DNA of 64,000 nt. Origin: Begonia masoniana (lineage: Eukaryota > Streptophyta > Magnoliopsida > Cucurbitales > Begoniaceae). Under the pieces are notes generated by a model that saw nothing but the letters and a program-made list of their open reading frames with translations, had not been told where the DNA came from and ran no database searches. Position 1 is the stretch's first letter. Each line of letters opens with the position of its first letter. The stretch is from contig CM039514.1 of assembly GCA_022432975.1 (NCBI GenBank), forward strand, positions 6,865,519-6,929,518, read 5' to 3'. This document shows positions 33,513 to 46,308 of the stretch, piece after piece. A program made the translations under genes and the position numbers.

Positions 33513-36500
33513 CTATCTTGTAAACATATGAAGCAAAGGAATTAGTGTTGATAAGAGTATTAGTATTTTCCCACTTACTACCATACTTGAAGCTGAAGTT
33601 AAATTTTCGGCTTCGACTGTGTATACATTTCCCGAGCTTTCATCCTCCACTTTAATGCTCGAAGAGCCTGAAAATGACATCAGAAAAATATGCTAAATTG
33701 TGTTCTCCAAGTAAAACCTCCAAGTCGCAACCGTGCGTTTCGAGTTTCGAATTTTGAACTAATCAAAAACAAGTATGCCTATTCGATCGAAAATCAAATG
33801 AGAAAATGCAGAACTAAGATTGAAAATAACGATAGCTCAAATGGGGTCGGAGGTCGAATGAATCATTAGAAACCCGAAAGATCTGCATAAAAAAGCTTCT
33901 GCTAGACATGCGTATTTCTATCGAGGAAACATTTTCATATCCTTCATTTTTTATAATCTTTTGTTTAGAATAATTGAAAAAAAAAAAAGGTATAAAAAAG
34001 GCTATACGCACAGTTGTATTCTGTCCACCCGATGGTCTGCTTTTCCAAGTTGTAGAAAACAAGCTTATTTTGAAGCACCAAATCTGCAGTTGGATCAGAA
34101 AAACAGTGAGCAGGGAAGAAGGTTTTGGGTCTTTCCAAGTCAAGAAGAGAGCAACAAGACAAATTCCTACCTCCCAAAAGAGACATGTCCTGTCCATCCT
34201 TAGTTTGTGCCCCACTGTTCTGCCAACCAACACACCACACGTTATCCTGCACAAAATTTTATATGAATTTTAAATATAATTCAGCAAGGAAACCAATATT
34301 GTCAAAAGGTTATTGCATTTTATGTTCGACGATCTTTGGTTCGAAAAATAACAAAAGCTATCATTAAGATTGTCAAATTATAATTGCCGGGTGTTCATGA
34401 AGGAGCAATCACTCCGGAGTTATTTCTTGGCATAAAAACTTTCTAGCGTCTAATATTAGCACAAAATTGTATAAAGTTTGAGAAGAAACCAAAATGAGCT
34501 TATTGGATTTGTGATTTGCACGAGATATGTAGCTACAAGAAATTGGAAAATACGAAGAACGGAGAAGATATTAGAATTAGAGCATTTTACTAACACGAAT
34601 CTGGAACAGATACTCGTGAGGGTAAATCGTCATAGATATGGAGCCTTGAAAATGGAATTTCACCACCGGAAATCCATCATCGACGCTGCAGGGATGTAGA
34701 ACACGATTATAAATAAAGTTTAAGGAATTAAGCTCGAATATATCAGTAGTACAACAAATCGTTTCCGAAAATGAAATGTAAAATCCAAAGCATTACGCTT
34801 GATGAGAAACAAAATTGACAATCAACATAAAAATTGGTGCAAGCTCCTCACTTTTTAAATCTCACTAAACCAAAATAGAAAAATTTTAAACGCTGACTTT
34901 TCCTCGTCGACTTCCAGCACCAAACAATTAAGAATAAACAGTATTTTTTTTTTCAATTTCATGGTAGCATAAAACAAAGGAAAAAAAAAACAACTGACCC
35001 AAGAACCAATACAGAGCATTGGTGGTCCTAAATGGAAAACTATGAATGTATGATGAAGGGAAAAAATCAATATAACTTTTGAAATAAATCTCTATATTAG
35101 CACAAAAAATTATCTCCATCATGAATCTCCACTCCCATCCCTAATTTAGTTTCACATAAGCTTGAACGCCACAAGAGAGTAGCTAGGACTCTTAACTACA
35201 GCTATACATCCTTTATTAGCTCCTAAAGATCAAAGCTCAAGACGAATCTTACTCAACTTAGAACCTCCGATCCCCTAAAATTCTCATATTTCATCTTAAG
35301 AAAAACCCACTTTAAAGACCCCCTTCATTTCCAGCTTTGTTTGGCTAAATAATCAATAGATCACAAGTTATCCTTTTTAGCAAATCATCCACCTCAATAG
35401 GAAATCTCATAAATGGACTGAAATGCTCTCCAAAACTATAATGTTCTCCCGTGCTCCCAGTATAGAATTGTCTGCTTTCATTTAGAGCCTGCACGGATTT
35501 GTTTTTGGACTTAACCCAAAATACGTCGTACTAGGTAAGAATGTGAACTTTACTTAGAAACCGTGCATTTTCCACTCTCTCAAGCGATGTGAGATTGTGC
35601 ACCACACTGACATGGGTTGGCCCCTCACACTCAGCCCTCATTGACTTCACATGCTGAACTGTCACAATCTCCTCCCCTTGGAGTTCGATGTTCTCATTGG
35701 CCACACATCTGGTTGGACAGTGGCTCTGATACTATTTGTAATGTCTCTCAGTACTCCCAGTATAAAATTATCTATTTTGAACCAAAATCCTCGTAGATTT
35801 ATTTTTGGGGTTAGCCAAAAACGCATTTTGCTAGGTTGAGAGGGAACCCTATGAATAAACTACGCATTTTTCACTCTTCCAAGCGATGTGAGATTGTGTA
35901 CCCCTACTGGTATGAGTTGAGCCATCACATAGGCACTCATTACCTTCACATAACAGGTTGTCACAAAAACTAATTGAATAAAGTTATTTGAACCCCTTGA
36001 GAAACAGCGAAAGTGACAATTTATCACAATTTCCAACATTTAACAAAAACCAAACAGCCTACTGGTACCTGTCTCAGCAACTTACTTTCCATCATAATTA
36101 AAACATATAAACTGCCCGTCAACTGTGTGCACTTTCAGTCTCGGCTGGGGTGCGAAAACCTAACAAAAGTTTATCACATCTCAGTTTAAACACAAACATC
36201 GAAAGGATTAAAGGTATAGAATATCATTTACCTTCGTCATAAGTGCTTGGTAAATCACCTCTGGAAGATACGCCAAAGTTGTACCACTGTCAATAATTGT
36301 TCCTTTTTGATTATCAGTATCAAACACGTCAGATGGAAGATCTAGAACATCGCCGCCCACTTCAATTGCTTTCATAATTACATTGTAATGTGACCTAAAA
36401 CAGTCCAAGAATGTTACCAAAAGATAAGTTAATAACAAATCACCACAATTCAGCAATTAAGCAAAGAGATCTAGGCCCTTATATGAGGTAAAAGAACCAA

Positions 36501-39420
36501 ACAAACACGCAAGCATACAAACCATATTAAGATATTCAAATCAAGCAAAAAGATTAGGAAGAAAAGCTATACGAAAGCATTAAGTCAAGATGCATTCCTT
36601 CCTCAAAAGCAATTATGAAAGAAAATAACTTCGCATTTGCTGCACTGCAAATCAGAGAGCAATTCGTTGCATCATCACTTCAAATGTTCCAAAGACAGTA
36701 GTTACATATGTTAGTACCATATAACATGATTTTGACAAAGAAAAACATCCTTTATTCAACAAGATTTTAAGAAAACTTGTCCAAAGAAAACAAGACAACG
36801 TTAATGGAAGTGTATAAACTCAGGGTGGAAGTCTAGATGTAAGAACTAAAAAATTATATGAAATGTGGTTTGTGAAATAATGTCACATACTGGTGTTGAA
36901 CCAAGGGGGTTGACCCCATTTGTGGCTGCACCACATTTCCAATAGCAAAAATCCCACCGCCATTTATACTATCCAGACAATGTGCAAACATCTTTCTCAC
37001 TTTTCCAGATGCAGCTAATTGTGATATCATGGATGAATTTGATTGCCCAAAACCGATAATTCCATCGAGTGCTTCAGATGATGTGCCTAACTCTCCAGAT
37101 TGTCTTGCCCCACACCTGGTTTGGGAAGTTGTACACAAAGAAACATCATGTAAAAAGAGATTATTTAAAATAAAGAAGAAAAAAAAAAGAATGTGCAATG
37201 ATATTGTCCCCCAAGAAAGGAAATCAATAACAAGCAAGCACGAAAACAAACTCTCAAATACATACAAACCATAAAATTTATATACTAAATACAGCATCAA
37301 TGTCAGTAAGCATGAAACCTGCAAAGCTAATCATAATCTTCTGAACTAATAGACTCTGTGAAACTATAATAGGCTGTGGCAATAATACAAGCATAAAATC
37401 AAAACTCACCCAAATATTACACTTCCATTAGTAGATGAAGTTTGAAAATTTCCACTCACTCGATCAAGTTGAACATAATCCTTCACAAAATATCCAGCAG
37501 TGGCACTTCCATCACCATAGGTAACCTTATATTGGCATAGCAAGTCGGGTTGACAACCTGGAATTGGACCATCATATATGGAAGTGCAAAACTCTTGATT
37601 ACAAGTAATCAAGTCCGAAGAACCAGAGCTCTTTGGGTCATATAGTGTGAGCTCTATCTGCAGTAAAGAGACCGTAAGGATACATGTTTGTCCAATGAAT
37701 TATCACATAGCTACTAGATTTCCAGGACAATTGTAAATACTTTGTGATTAATTTTATAATTAGACGCATACATATTTCTTATTTAGTTTGATGTAATTGT
37801 TGACTATCAGATGATTAAATTTCTTTATAACGAAAGAAATCCTCAAGCAAGCAATTCAATCTGATTGTATGAAGAGATGGTGTTTCTAACATTCAGAGAA
37901 GAATAAGTTGGTTGAACATACACCGATATCACTTTTCTTCGGGCAGTTTGTACAGCCGATACAGTTCACCCATAAAATGTCACTTCCTGTATCTACTTGT
38001 ACATAAAAGTCCTTTGGAGGAGAACCAAGTCCAATTTTAGTAAAGTAGAGCCTAAAACATGCAACCAATGAAAATTTACAGCCGTCAAACATGTTAGGAA
38101 AAAAAAACGATTGAACACAAAACATGAGCACCAAAAAATAAAATAACCATTGTCATAAATTTACAGATTCTTGTAGTGGCCATTTGGTAAACTAACACAA
38201 CTTTCCATGGAATGCTAGCTGATGACATCACAATCAAACCTTTTTTTCCACAAAAGTATGACTTTTAAGAAGTTTTTGCCAAAATATAAGAATGGAATAG
38301 TAGAGTTGTCAAGACCTGGAGGTGGGCAAAGTTAGAAACGCCGGGTCGAAACACCCGATTCTCGGAAAATACCCGATCGCCTAACTCAAGGCTCGATTTA
38401 AAAAAGAAGACTTAATCAAGAAATAAAAGAAACTCACACGAGATGGACAAGGTCCACACAGTAATATCAAAATATAAGATAGTGCGATAAATTATCCAAA
38501 TAAAAATATTGTGCAAGAATTAAAAACATCAAATACCCAATAACTTTCCAAACCCAAAATAAAATAAGGAATCAAATTTAAAATTATATGGGTTTGATGT
38601 TTTTAGCTCCTACACAGTGTTTTTCTTTGGATTATTTATCGCACTATGTGAACTTGGCCCATTTATTTCTTGGCAAGTCTTCAGCTATAAACAAAGTCTT
38701 GGGCTGGGCGATCGAGTACTCTACGAGAATCTAGTCGTTCGAAATGACGTTTCTAACTGGACCGGCTCTGGGATCTCAACAAGAGTCAAATTCAAGCTCT
38801 AAGCCTCTCAACTACAAACCACCCAATAAAAACAGAAAAGGGATCGAACATGGGAAAGCAGAACATCTAGTATGATGAAATTAACATGAGTTTTAAAGTA
38901 CAAATTGAACAAAAATCACTTGAAAAGACACCTTAATTCAAACAATTAGAGGGTGGACTCAAACTCTGAAGAGCACAAGAGCATAATATTCACTTTCTTA
39001 TTCCTTTAACCAACCAAATATTTACAATAGAGGCTGAATTCAAACATTCAAGTACATAAGACTGAAATGTTCATATCATTGCTAATATAACATTTGATAA
39101 AATTAAAATTGGAATGGTCAAGAATCAAACTATTATCAAGAAATGTATTAAAAAGCTGGATAAACCAAGTCTACAAGCGAAAGAAATTAAAAAAGAAAGA
39201 ACACAAACCCAGTTTCTGAAGGATGTCCGTTTCCCCCCAATTCAAGATCGACTGCAGAGAGAATTCTCCCATGGCGACGAACATCGTGCGATTTCAAAGC
39301 ACTCAGCGACCTCTCGCGTCCCTTAAACTTGTGCTGAACTGGAAACACCAAGTTGCAAGACCCTATTGACAAAATTGAGAAAGCAAACAGACCCACAACG
39401 ATAAATCTTTTCAGATCCAT
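33513..39420 (-). CDS. Aspartic protease (A1 family, A36/A39-like), membrane-anchored
   Basis: Ten exons: 39209-39420, 37922-38051, 37410-37657, 36891-37115, 36232-36394, 36086-36159, 34595-34685, 34171-34246, 34012-34083, 33513-33667; 481 residues with phase kept throughout. Start chosen at ATG 39420 (MDLKRF), which opens a signal peptide with a hydrophobic core FIVVGLFAFSIL. Catalytic motifs are DTGS at 91-94 and DSGT at 307-310. Also visible are YGDGSATAGYFVKD, GIIGFGQSNSS, the flap and Cys pairs, VYPHEYLF-like IYPHEYLF, and YNCSSSIKV near the end. The C-terminus is a short hydrophobic tail (ILILLSTLIPLLHMF) after a Ser-rich stretch, as in GPI-anchored A36/A39, which act at the plasma membrane in pollen and pollen tubes. 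Role here is inferred from the family. Intron 6 holds a TRIM. Confidence 0.93.
35437..35965 (-). mobile_element. TRIM (miniature LTR retrotransposon) in protease intron 6
   Basis: Two direct repeats of about 230 bases (35437-35666 and 35737-35965) flank a 70-base core, with the 5-bp duplication AAAAC (35432-35436, 35966-35970). The core reads GGCTCTGATACTATT next to the right repeat, the complement of a tRNA-Met primer-binding site with one change, and CTCCTCCCC, a purine tract on the minus strand, next to the left repeat. The left repeat has TA instead of TG at its outer end. It has no coding capacity. Confidence 0.85.
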
Positions 39421-41244
39421 CGTGATGGGAGACACAGTCAAAATCGCCGAGCGGGAAAGAAAACCCAGAATCCGAATTGGATTTGGAGTTTCTGTAAATT
39501 TAATTTTTCGGTTAAGAATGTGGAAACGATGGTTTTAGAGGACTATCAACGGTCCTTCCCAGAAGGAAGGAAAGGGGGGAAAGACATTGAGAAGAAGATA
39601 AACAAAACAGAATTAGAAAACTAGAATCAAATAGACGGAAAGAGAATTGCGCGTCTTCTACGGCAAACGACACATTTTCTTTTAAACAAAGCAAAATATA
39701 GGTAATAACGTTGGTATTGTCTTCTCTCTCTCTCTCTAGATCGGCCGAGTCCATTGAAGTTCTCGTTCTCACGCGTCTTCTCTCTCTCTTTCTTGTTTCT
39801 CCCTCTCCATCAATCTCTCTCTTTAGAACTTATTCGTCGTTCTATGTCAGCATAGTAAGAGTTGACTTGACTGAAACAAGAACGTTAAGAACAATGAAAG
39901 TTTGGTTTTTTCTTGGTCAACTTCAGGTTCGGCCATACCTCCTCTCTCTTTCTCTCTCTCTCTCATTCTTTATTTTTTTAGCTTTTTGTTAAGTGAAATT
40001 ACCAAAATATCCATACACATTAACCTTTTTACAAAAATAAGATTGAAATCAACCAAATTTTTTTAATTTTTCGACCAAATATTCCCTTCCCATTGATTAA
40101 TTGACTTTGAATCAAGGTCGTCCACCGACCCGCAGGCCGGTGCAGCTCAGCCTAAAAAACAATTCTCATCAGGCCCGACCAGGTCGAGCTCGGGTCTCAT
40201 TATATGAGGGCGGGCCTTCGATCGAGTTTCTTGTGACTCTCCAACGGAATAATTTTTTATTATTTAAATATATATTGTAATTATTTGTTCAGTAAAAAGG
40301 GAACCCAACTTTTAAAAAGACGCAGATTAACATTTTCACGTAAAAAACATCGATATTAAACAATACGTGCAATTAGGGAAAGATAAATAAGGAAATTTGT
40401 CTAATTTTCAATATAACATATTAGAGTTAGCAATTGTCTCGAACGTGTTTTTGGATGATCGGGCCTTGATCAATTTTTGTTTTAGCTCCAAGTTGAAATA
40501 GTGGGTCGACCCGGGGATCCAAGGTCAACAGGTCCAACCCGACCATAGTACCACTTTGTTCCTAGGGTGGGTGTGGGCGGTGGGCATTGGTCCGCCCAAA
40601 CATTTTAATTTATAAATTTATTGAATATTTTATTATAATTTGACATTATTAATGTTATGTAGTTATTTTAATCTTATAATTTTATAACATCTCATTTATT
40701 AATTATTAATTATTTTAAATATTTATAATATATCATAATTATTATGTTAAATTAAACTTTATTATTGACCATTAAATAATATTTATAAAATAATATAGCA
40801 TATTAGAGTAGGTTTGGTTTTATTTAAATCAAGTGGTCCATTTCTTAGTTTTTTTTTTTATATTTTGAAATATTGATTTTTTCTAAAGCTTTCTTAATTA
40901 TTAAAATAAATTACATTTAGTGCAAATAATTCAACTATAATTAATAAGATTAATCAAATGTTCAAAAGTAGGTTTTAGATGAAGCTTTTAGGTTTTCATA
41001 AAGTCGAACTTAGCTTTAGAGATTAAGTCAAATTAATCTAGACTCAAAACATGTAGATGAACAAATATAACTTTCGCTACGATATAATATAAATTTGATG
41101 TGTTTCCTTGAATTTTACTTTCACACATGACGTGATCATTAAGAGGTTGAATTTAAAACCAAACAAATTGTTATCGGTTGGATTACATCGAATCGAACCA
41201 ATCGCACCTTGGAACATTTCATTTTGTTGGTGTCAAAGAATGAC
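39421..41244. other. Promoter side of the protease gene and repeat-rich spacer
   Basis: Immediately upstream of the protease start there is probable leader, then CT-rich microsatellites at about 39720-39740, 39780-39792 and 39942-39963. From 40100 to 40600 the sequence has GGGC/GCCC-rich words like a degraded MITE. 40600-41240 is very AT-rich. No gene is supported. Confidence 0.4.
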
Positions 41245-43004
41245 TAGGGGTGGACATTTGTCAGTTCGGATCGGTTTTGGAGTGAAACCGAACCGAACTA
41301 ACAATCTTTCGATTTTTGTCAACCGGAACCAAAACTAGTCGGAAAAATCGGTGGAACCGACCGGATTACCGAACTGAAACTATCGGTTTGGTTCCAGGTC
41401 GATTCCGGTATGACAGATTATAAAAAAAAAATTAAATATATTATAAGTATTATTTTTCCTAATTTACATCTATATGCTTTATGAATGTCTAAATTAAAAA
41501 AGAATTCACAATAAAATTAATGTAAATCAAACAACAATATTCGGCTTTGATAAGAATTATCGATTTGATACAAATTGCAAACCATAAAGCCACAAAATAA
41601 CAGAACACACTCTCGGTCACTCACTCACGGCCGAAGAGTGAACTCAAACAAAACACACACTCGGTCACTCATGGCCGAACACACTCTCAAAAATTAATAA
41701 CAATAAAACACCACAAAATTAACAACAAAACACCACAATAAAACCGCACATAATGTTGCTCTCGGTCACGCTCAAAGAGTCTCCCAAAACGGCCAAAGAA
41801 AAGCAAAATAAGCAGAGATAGAATAGAACGCTTACAACGTGTGACGAACCCGGACCCACGCCGGCCCGTCACGGGACTCGACATAACGTTCACTGGAACT
41901 TTGACTTTTTGGACGTAAAATTTTTTGACTTTTTAAAACTCTTGAACATTTAAAATGACAAGACATAAAGTTGAATGCATAAAATGGAAGACGTAGAATG
42001 GAAGACATAGAGTGAGTGGATGACAGGAGTGGATGACAGGAGTGGATGACATAGAGTGGATGACAGGAGTGGATGACAGGAGTGGATGACAGGAGTGGAT
42101 GACATAGAGTGGATGACATAGAGTGGATGACATAGAGTGGATGACAGGAGTGGATGACATAGAGTGGATGACAGGAGTGGATGACATAGAGTGGATGACA
42201 GGAGTGGATGACATAGAGTGGATGACATAGAGTGGATGACATAGAGTGAATGACAAAAGTGGATGACAGGAGTGGATGACATAGAGTGGATGACAGGAGT
42301 GGATGACAGGAGTGGATGACATAGAGTGGATGACATAGAGTGGAAGACATGACATAAAGTGGAAGACATAAACTGGAAGACATAGAGTGGATGACAGGAG
42401 TGGATGACATAGAGTGGATGACATAGAGTGGATGACATAGAGTGGATGACATAGAGTGGAAGACATGACATAAAGTGGAAGACATAAACTGGAAGACATA
42501 GAGTGGATGACAGGAGTGGATGACATAGAGTGGATGACAGGAGTGGATGACATAGAGTGGATGACAGGAGTGGATGACATAGAGTGGATGACAGGAGTGG
42601 ATGACATAGAGTGAATGACAAAAGTGGATGACAGGAGTGGATGACATAGAGTGGATGACATAGAGTGGATGACAGGAGTGGATGACAGGAGTGGATGACA
42701 GGAGTGGATGACATAGAGTGGATGACAGGAGTGGATGACATAGAGTGGATGACATAGAGTGGATGACATAGAGTGGATGACAGGAGTGGATGACATAGAG
42801 TGGAAGACATGACATAAAGTGGAAGACATAAACTGGAAGACGTAGAATGGAAGACATAGAGTGGAAGACATGACATAAAGTGGAAGACATAAACTGGAAG
42901 ACGTAGAATGGAAGACATAGAGTTGAAGACATGACATAAAGTGGAAGACATAAACTGGAAGACATAAAGTAGATGACATAGAGTGGATGACAGGAGTGGA
43001 TGAC

Positions 43005-43188
43005 TGTAACGCCCCCGAACCTGCCCCGGCTCGGTGCGTTACTTTGCAATTTCCTTTGAATTTTCCACACACTTGCTTTTTAACTTTTGACTTTTCAACA
43101 CTTTGAATTTTCAACCATAACACATTTCGCTTCACATAACATTTCTAATTTAAGGCTACACACGTTAAGAAAATTTTCGGGTGTTACA
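43005..43188 (-). mobile_element. 184-bp mini LTR
   Basis: Starts TGTAACGCCCCCGAACC and ends TTTTCGGGTGTTACA, flanked by ATGAC (43000-43004, 43189-43193). On the minus strand its start TGTAACACCCGAAAA and its GGGTTCGG-like end match the two ends of the gypsy LTR family here, with almost nothing between. It is probably an internally deleted solo LTR that moved, or a tiny LTR family. Confidence 0.75.
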
Positions 43189-43264
43189 ATGACAGGAGTG
43201 GATGACAGAAGTGGATGACAGGAGTGGATGACATAGAGTGAATGACAAAAGTGGATGACAGAAG

Positions 43265-44534
43265 TGTTAGCTTAAATGCGTTTTAAGTAACTATATTTTT
43301 GATGATTATGTTTTAATCTAGATGATTATGATTGGTGAACTGATTATTAATTTGAACTACATGAACTGAATAATTAGATTATCGTGTAAATTACATTTTG
43401 TCTGGAAATGCCCTTTGAAAAGGGTATTATGTTTTCTGAGAATTTTGGTTAAGTGTTTTAAGTCCACAGTCAATCGTTCACGTGAAAGAAAACAGATATA
43501 ATCGAAGTAGTCTGTGGAAAACAATCGTCCAAAGTATCACGTGAAAGTCACACTCGTCCAAAGTTGCCTGCCAATATCAATTGTCCATCGTCAAGACAGA
43601 AAACTTAAGACGAAACACAATCGTCCAAAGTATCACGTGAAAGTCAGGTGCACACAAGACAAAATCAATCGTCCACGATTAAACAAAAAACGATGTCGTC
43701 CACACTTAAAAGAAGATGCAGTCGTCCACGCTCAAAGACAAACGCAGTCCTCCATGACAAAAGACAAACGCAGTCGTCCACGATGAATAGTAAAGACACA
43801 GTCGTCCATGATAATAGTAAAGACGCAATCGTCCACGTTCAAAGGAAAGACGCAGTCGTCCACGCTAACAGCAGACGCAATCGTTCATACTTACTCGTCC
43901 AAAGACTTAGCGCCAGAGACTTTAAAGATCGCGAGCGATAGTGACTCTAGAATTCAAACGGCTATTTCTCTGAGTATGGAAAGCTCTCCAACGGTCATAT
44001 TTTTAAAGAAGACTCAGATTGCAGACGAGAGTATAAAATGAAGAACTGTAGCTCGAGGGAAGCACTTTTTTGCCGAAATTCTCTCTGAACCCTAATACGC
44101 AAAAAAACTGTGTAATACTCTGTTATATTTTCCTACACCCCTCTGTTCCTAAACTTGAGATTTATATCTTTGAGAGAGTGTAGCTTGTTGCAAACAGTAT
44201 TCATCTTGTAAAAGCTGTAAGGCAGTGATTGACGCCCGTGAAGATCAATCAAAGTGTAAAAGGCAGTAGATCGACGCCCGTGAAGTTCGATCTAGTTTTT
44301 CTCTAGAGGAGGAGAAAGGAATCTTCAAGGGGAAGCCTTGGAGCATGGACGTAGGCAAGTTTGGCCAAACCACGTTAAAAACTACGGTGTCATTTTCTCT
44401 CTATCTCTTACTTTAGCTTGCTTATTTATTTGTTATAAACTTAGAGATTGCATACAAAAGGAGAAAACAATTAGGTTAAGAAATTAATTTAAAAAGTCTA
44501 ATTAACCCCCCTATTAGACAATAACGATCTTACA
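43265..44534. mobile_element. Solo LTR with internal GTCGTCCACG repeats (1)
   Basis: 1270 bases starting TGTTAGCTTAAATG and ending CGATCTTACA, flanked by AGAAG (43260-43264, 44535-44539). A run of GTCGTCCACG-AAAGACGCA type repeats fills about 43610-43900. A TATAAAAT box lies at about 44031. Two copies of GACGCCCGTGAAG follow at about 44230-44290. No coding region. Confidence 0.85.
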
Positions 44535-44759
44535 AGAAGTGGATGACATGAGTGGATGACATAGAGTGGATGAAAGGAGTGGATGACAGGAGTGGATGAC
44601 AGGAGTGGATGACATAGAGTGGATGACAGGAGTGGATAACAGGAGTGGATGACAGGAGTGGATGACATAGAGTGGATGACAGGAGTGGATGACATAGAGT
44701 GGATGACAGGAATGGATGACAGGAGTGGATGACATAGAGTGGATGACAAAAGTAGATGA

Positions 44760-46308
44760 TGTTAGCTTAAAATACGTTTTAAGTAATTATGTTTTTGATG
44801 ATTAAGTTTAATATGAAATTGTGATCTGATAAGTGTAATTCAATTTGAACTGAATAAATGAATTATTGCGTTATCTGCGTTTTTCTAGAAATGCCCTTCG
44901 TAAAGGGTATTAAGTTTTCTAATGAATTTTTGGTTAAGTGTTTTAAGTCCACAGTCAATCGTCTAAAGTGTCATGTGAGAATCAGGTGACTTCAGCCAGA
45001 TTCAATTGTCCAAAGCTAAAGTAGTGAGATCAGTCGTCCAAAGCTCCACGTGAAAGTCAAGTGACTTTAAATCAGAAACGTTCCACGCGAGAGTTAAAAT
45101 ATCACGTGAAAGTCAGATGGCTTTAAGTCAGATTCAAACGTCCACCGTCAAGACAAACACAGTTGTCCACGCTCGAAGGAAAAACTGTCGTCCACGTTCG
45201 AAGGAAAAACTGTCGTCCATGTTCAAAGGAAAGACACAGTTGTCCACGTTCGAAGGAGACGTTGTTGTCCACAATCAAAGTCTACATCTGCCGCTGGCAG
45301 AATCTTTCTAAAACTTCTACCACTAGCAAAACGACAAAATTCATTATCCACCGCTGGCACTTCAAAAGCAACAGTGACACTCGTCCACGATCAAAGATAA
45401 ACGCTGTCGTCCACGATCAAAGACAAACACAGTCGTCCACGACTATTAAAGACGTAGTCGTCCACGCAAGCAAATAGACACACTTGTCCATGATCAAAGG
45501 AAAGGCGCAAACGTCCAAAGTCTTAGCGCCAAATTCAAAAGACTGCTAGCTACAGTGATAGTCGTCCATAGCTTTAACCTCATATCTTTAATGGCGAAGA
45601 ACGAAAGCGACTTCAGAACGCAATGGCTAGCTGTCTAAGTACGGAGGTTTCACCAACGGCTATATTTCCATATTCAGATGAGAAGCCCTCGTGAATTGAA
45701 ATCGATTTTCAGACAGAATATAAAAGGTGAAAAAGAAGCTCGGGAAAAAGAACTTTTGCAGAAATAATCTTCGAATCCTTACGAGCAAATACTAAGCTCT
45801 ACTATGTATTTTTCTGATATACCTCTCTCTCTGCCCTAGAATTTGATATTTATCTTTTTGAAAGAGTGTAGCATTGGGGCTCAATATTCTTATTTGTAAA
45901 ATTGTAAAAGGCTGTGATTGACGCCCGTGAAGATCAATCAAAGTGTAAAGGCAGTGAATTGACGCCCGTGAAGTTCAATCCAGAGTTGTAAGGCTGTAGA
46001 TTGACTCCCGGGAAGTTCGATCTTGTTTTCTCGTGAGGAGAAGAAAAGAATCTTCAAGAAGGAGTCTTGGAGTGTGGACGTAGGCAAGTTTGGCTGAACC
46101 ACGTTAAAAACTAAGGTGTCAAATTTCTCTCTATCTTTTACTTTGTTTATTGCCTGTGTGTTCACTGTTAATCTGGTAATTGCACAGAAGAGAGAAAAGG
46201 TTTAGATTAAGTTAATAATTTTTAATAGAAGAGAGAAAAGGTTTAGATTAAGTTAATAATTTTTAATAAGTCTAATTCAACCCCCCTCTTAGACAATATG
46301 ATCCTACA
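44760..46308. mobile_element. Solo LTR with internal GTCGTCCACG repeats (2)
   Basis: 1549 bases of the same family as 43265-44534, starting TGTTAGCTTAAAAT and ending TGATCCTACA, flanked by GATGA (44755-44759, 46309-46313). It is longer because it has more GTCGTCCACG units (about 45130-45480), three GACGCCCGTGAAG-type units and a 40-base tandem duplication at about 46190-46270. Confidence 0.85.

Noticed and set aside
33965..34252. Minus-strand frame that reads through protease exons 8 and 9 as one
   Set aside because: The middle part is intron with good GT and AG sites; the family lacks these residues.
34600..36090. First impression that the protease lacks the exon for the VYPHEYLF region
   Set aside because: The exon was found at 34595-34685 on the minus strand with correct phase.
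38330..38830. Possible inserted element in protease intron 1, with an open frame at 38617-38802
   Set aside because: No ends or duplication could be defined, and the frame matches nothing known.
40100..40620. Possible MITE with GGGC/GCCC-rich words
   Set aside because: No convincing terminal repeats or target-site duplication were seen.
41832..43135. Three long minus-strand open frames (333-412 codons) rich in His, Ser, Pro and Cys
   Set aside because: They are three frames of the same 13/14-bp repeat, with no start context or non-repeat coding sequence.
43514..45480. Plus-strand frames rich in Arg, Ser and His (43514-43786, 43648-43941, 45163-45477)
   Set aside because: They are translations of GTCGTCCACG repeats within solo LTRs.
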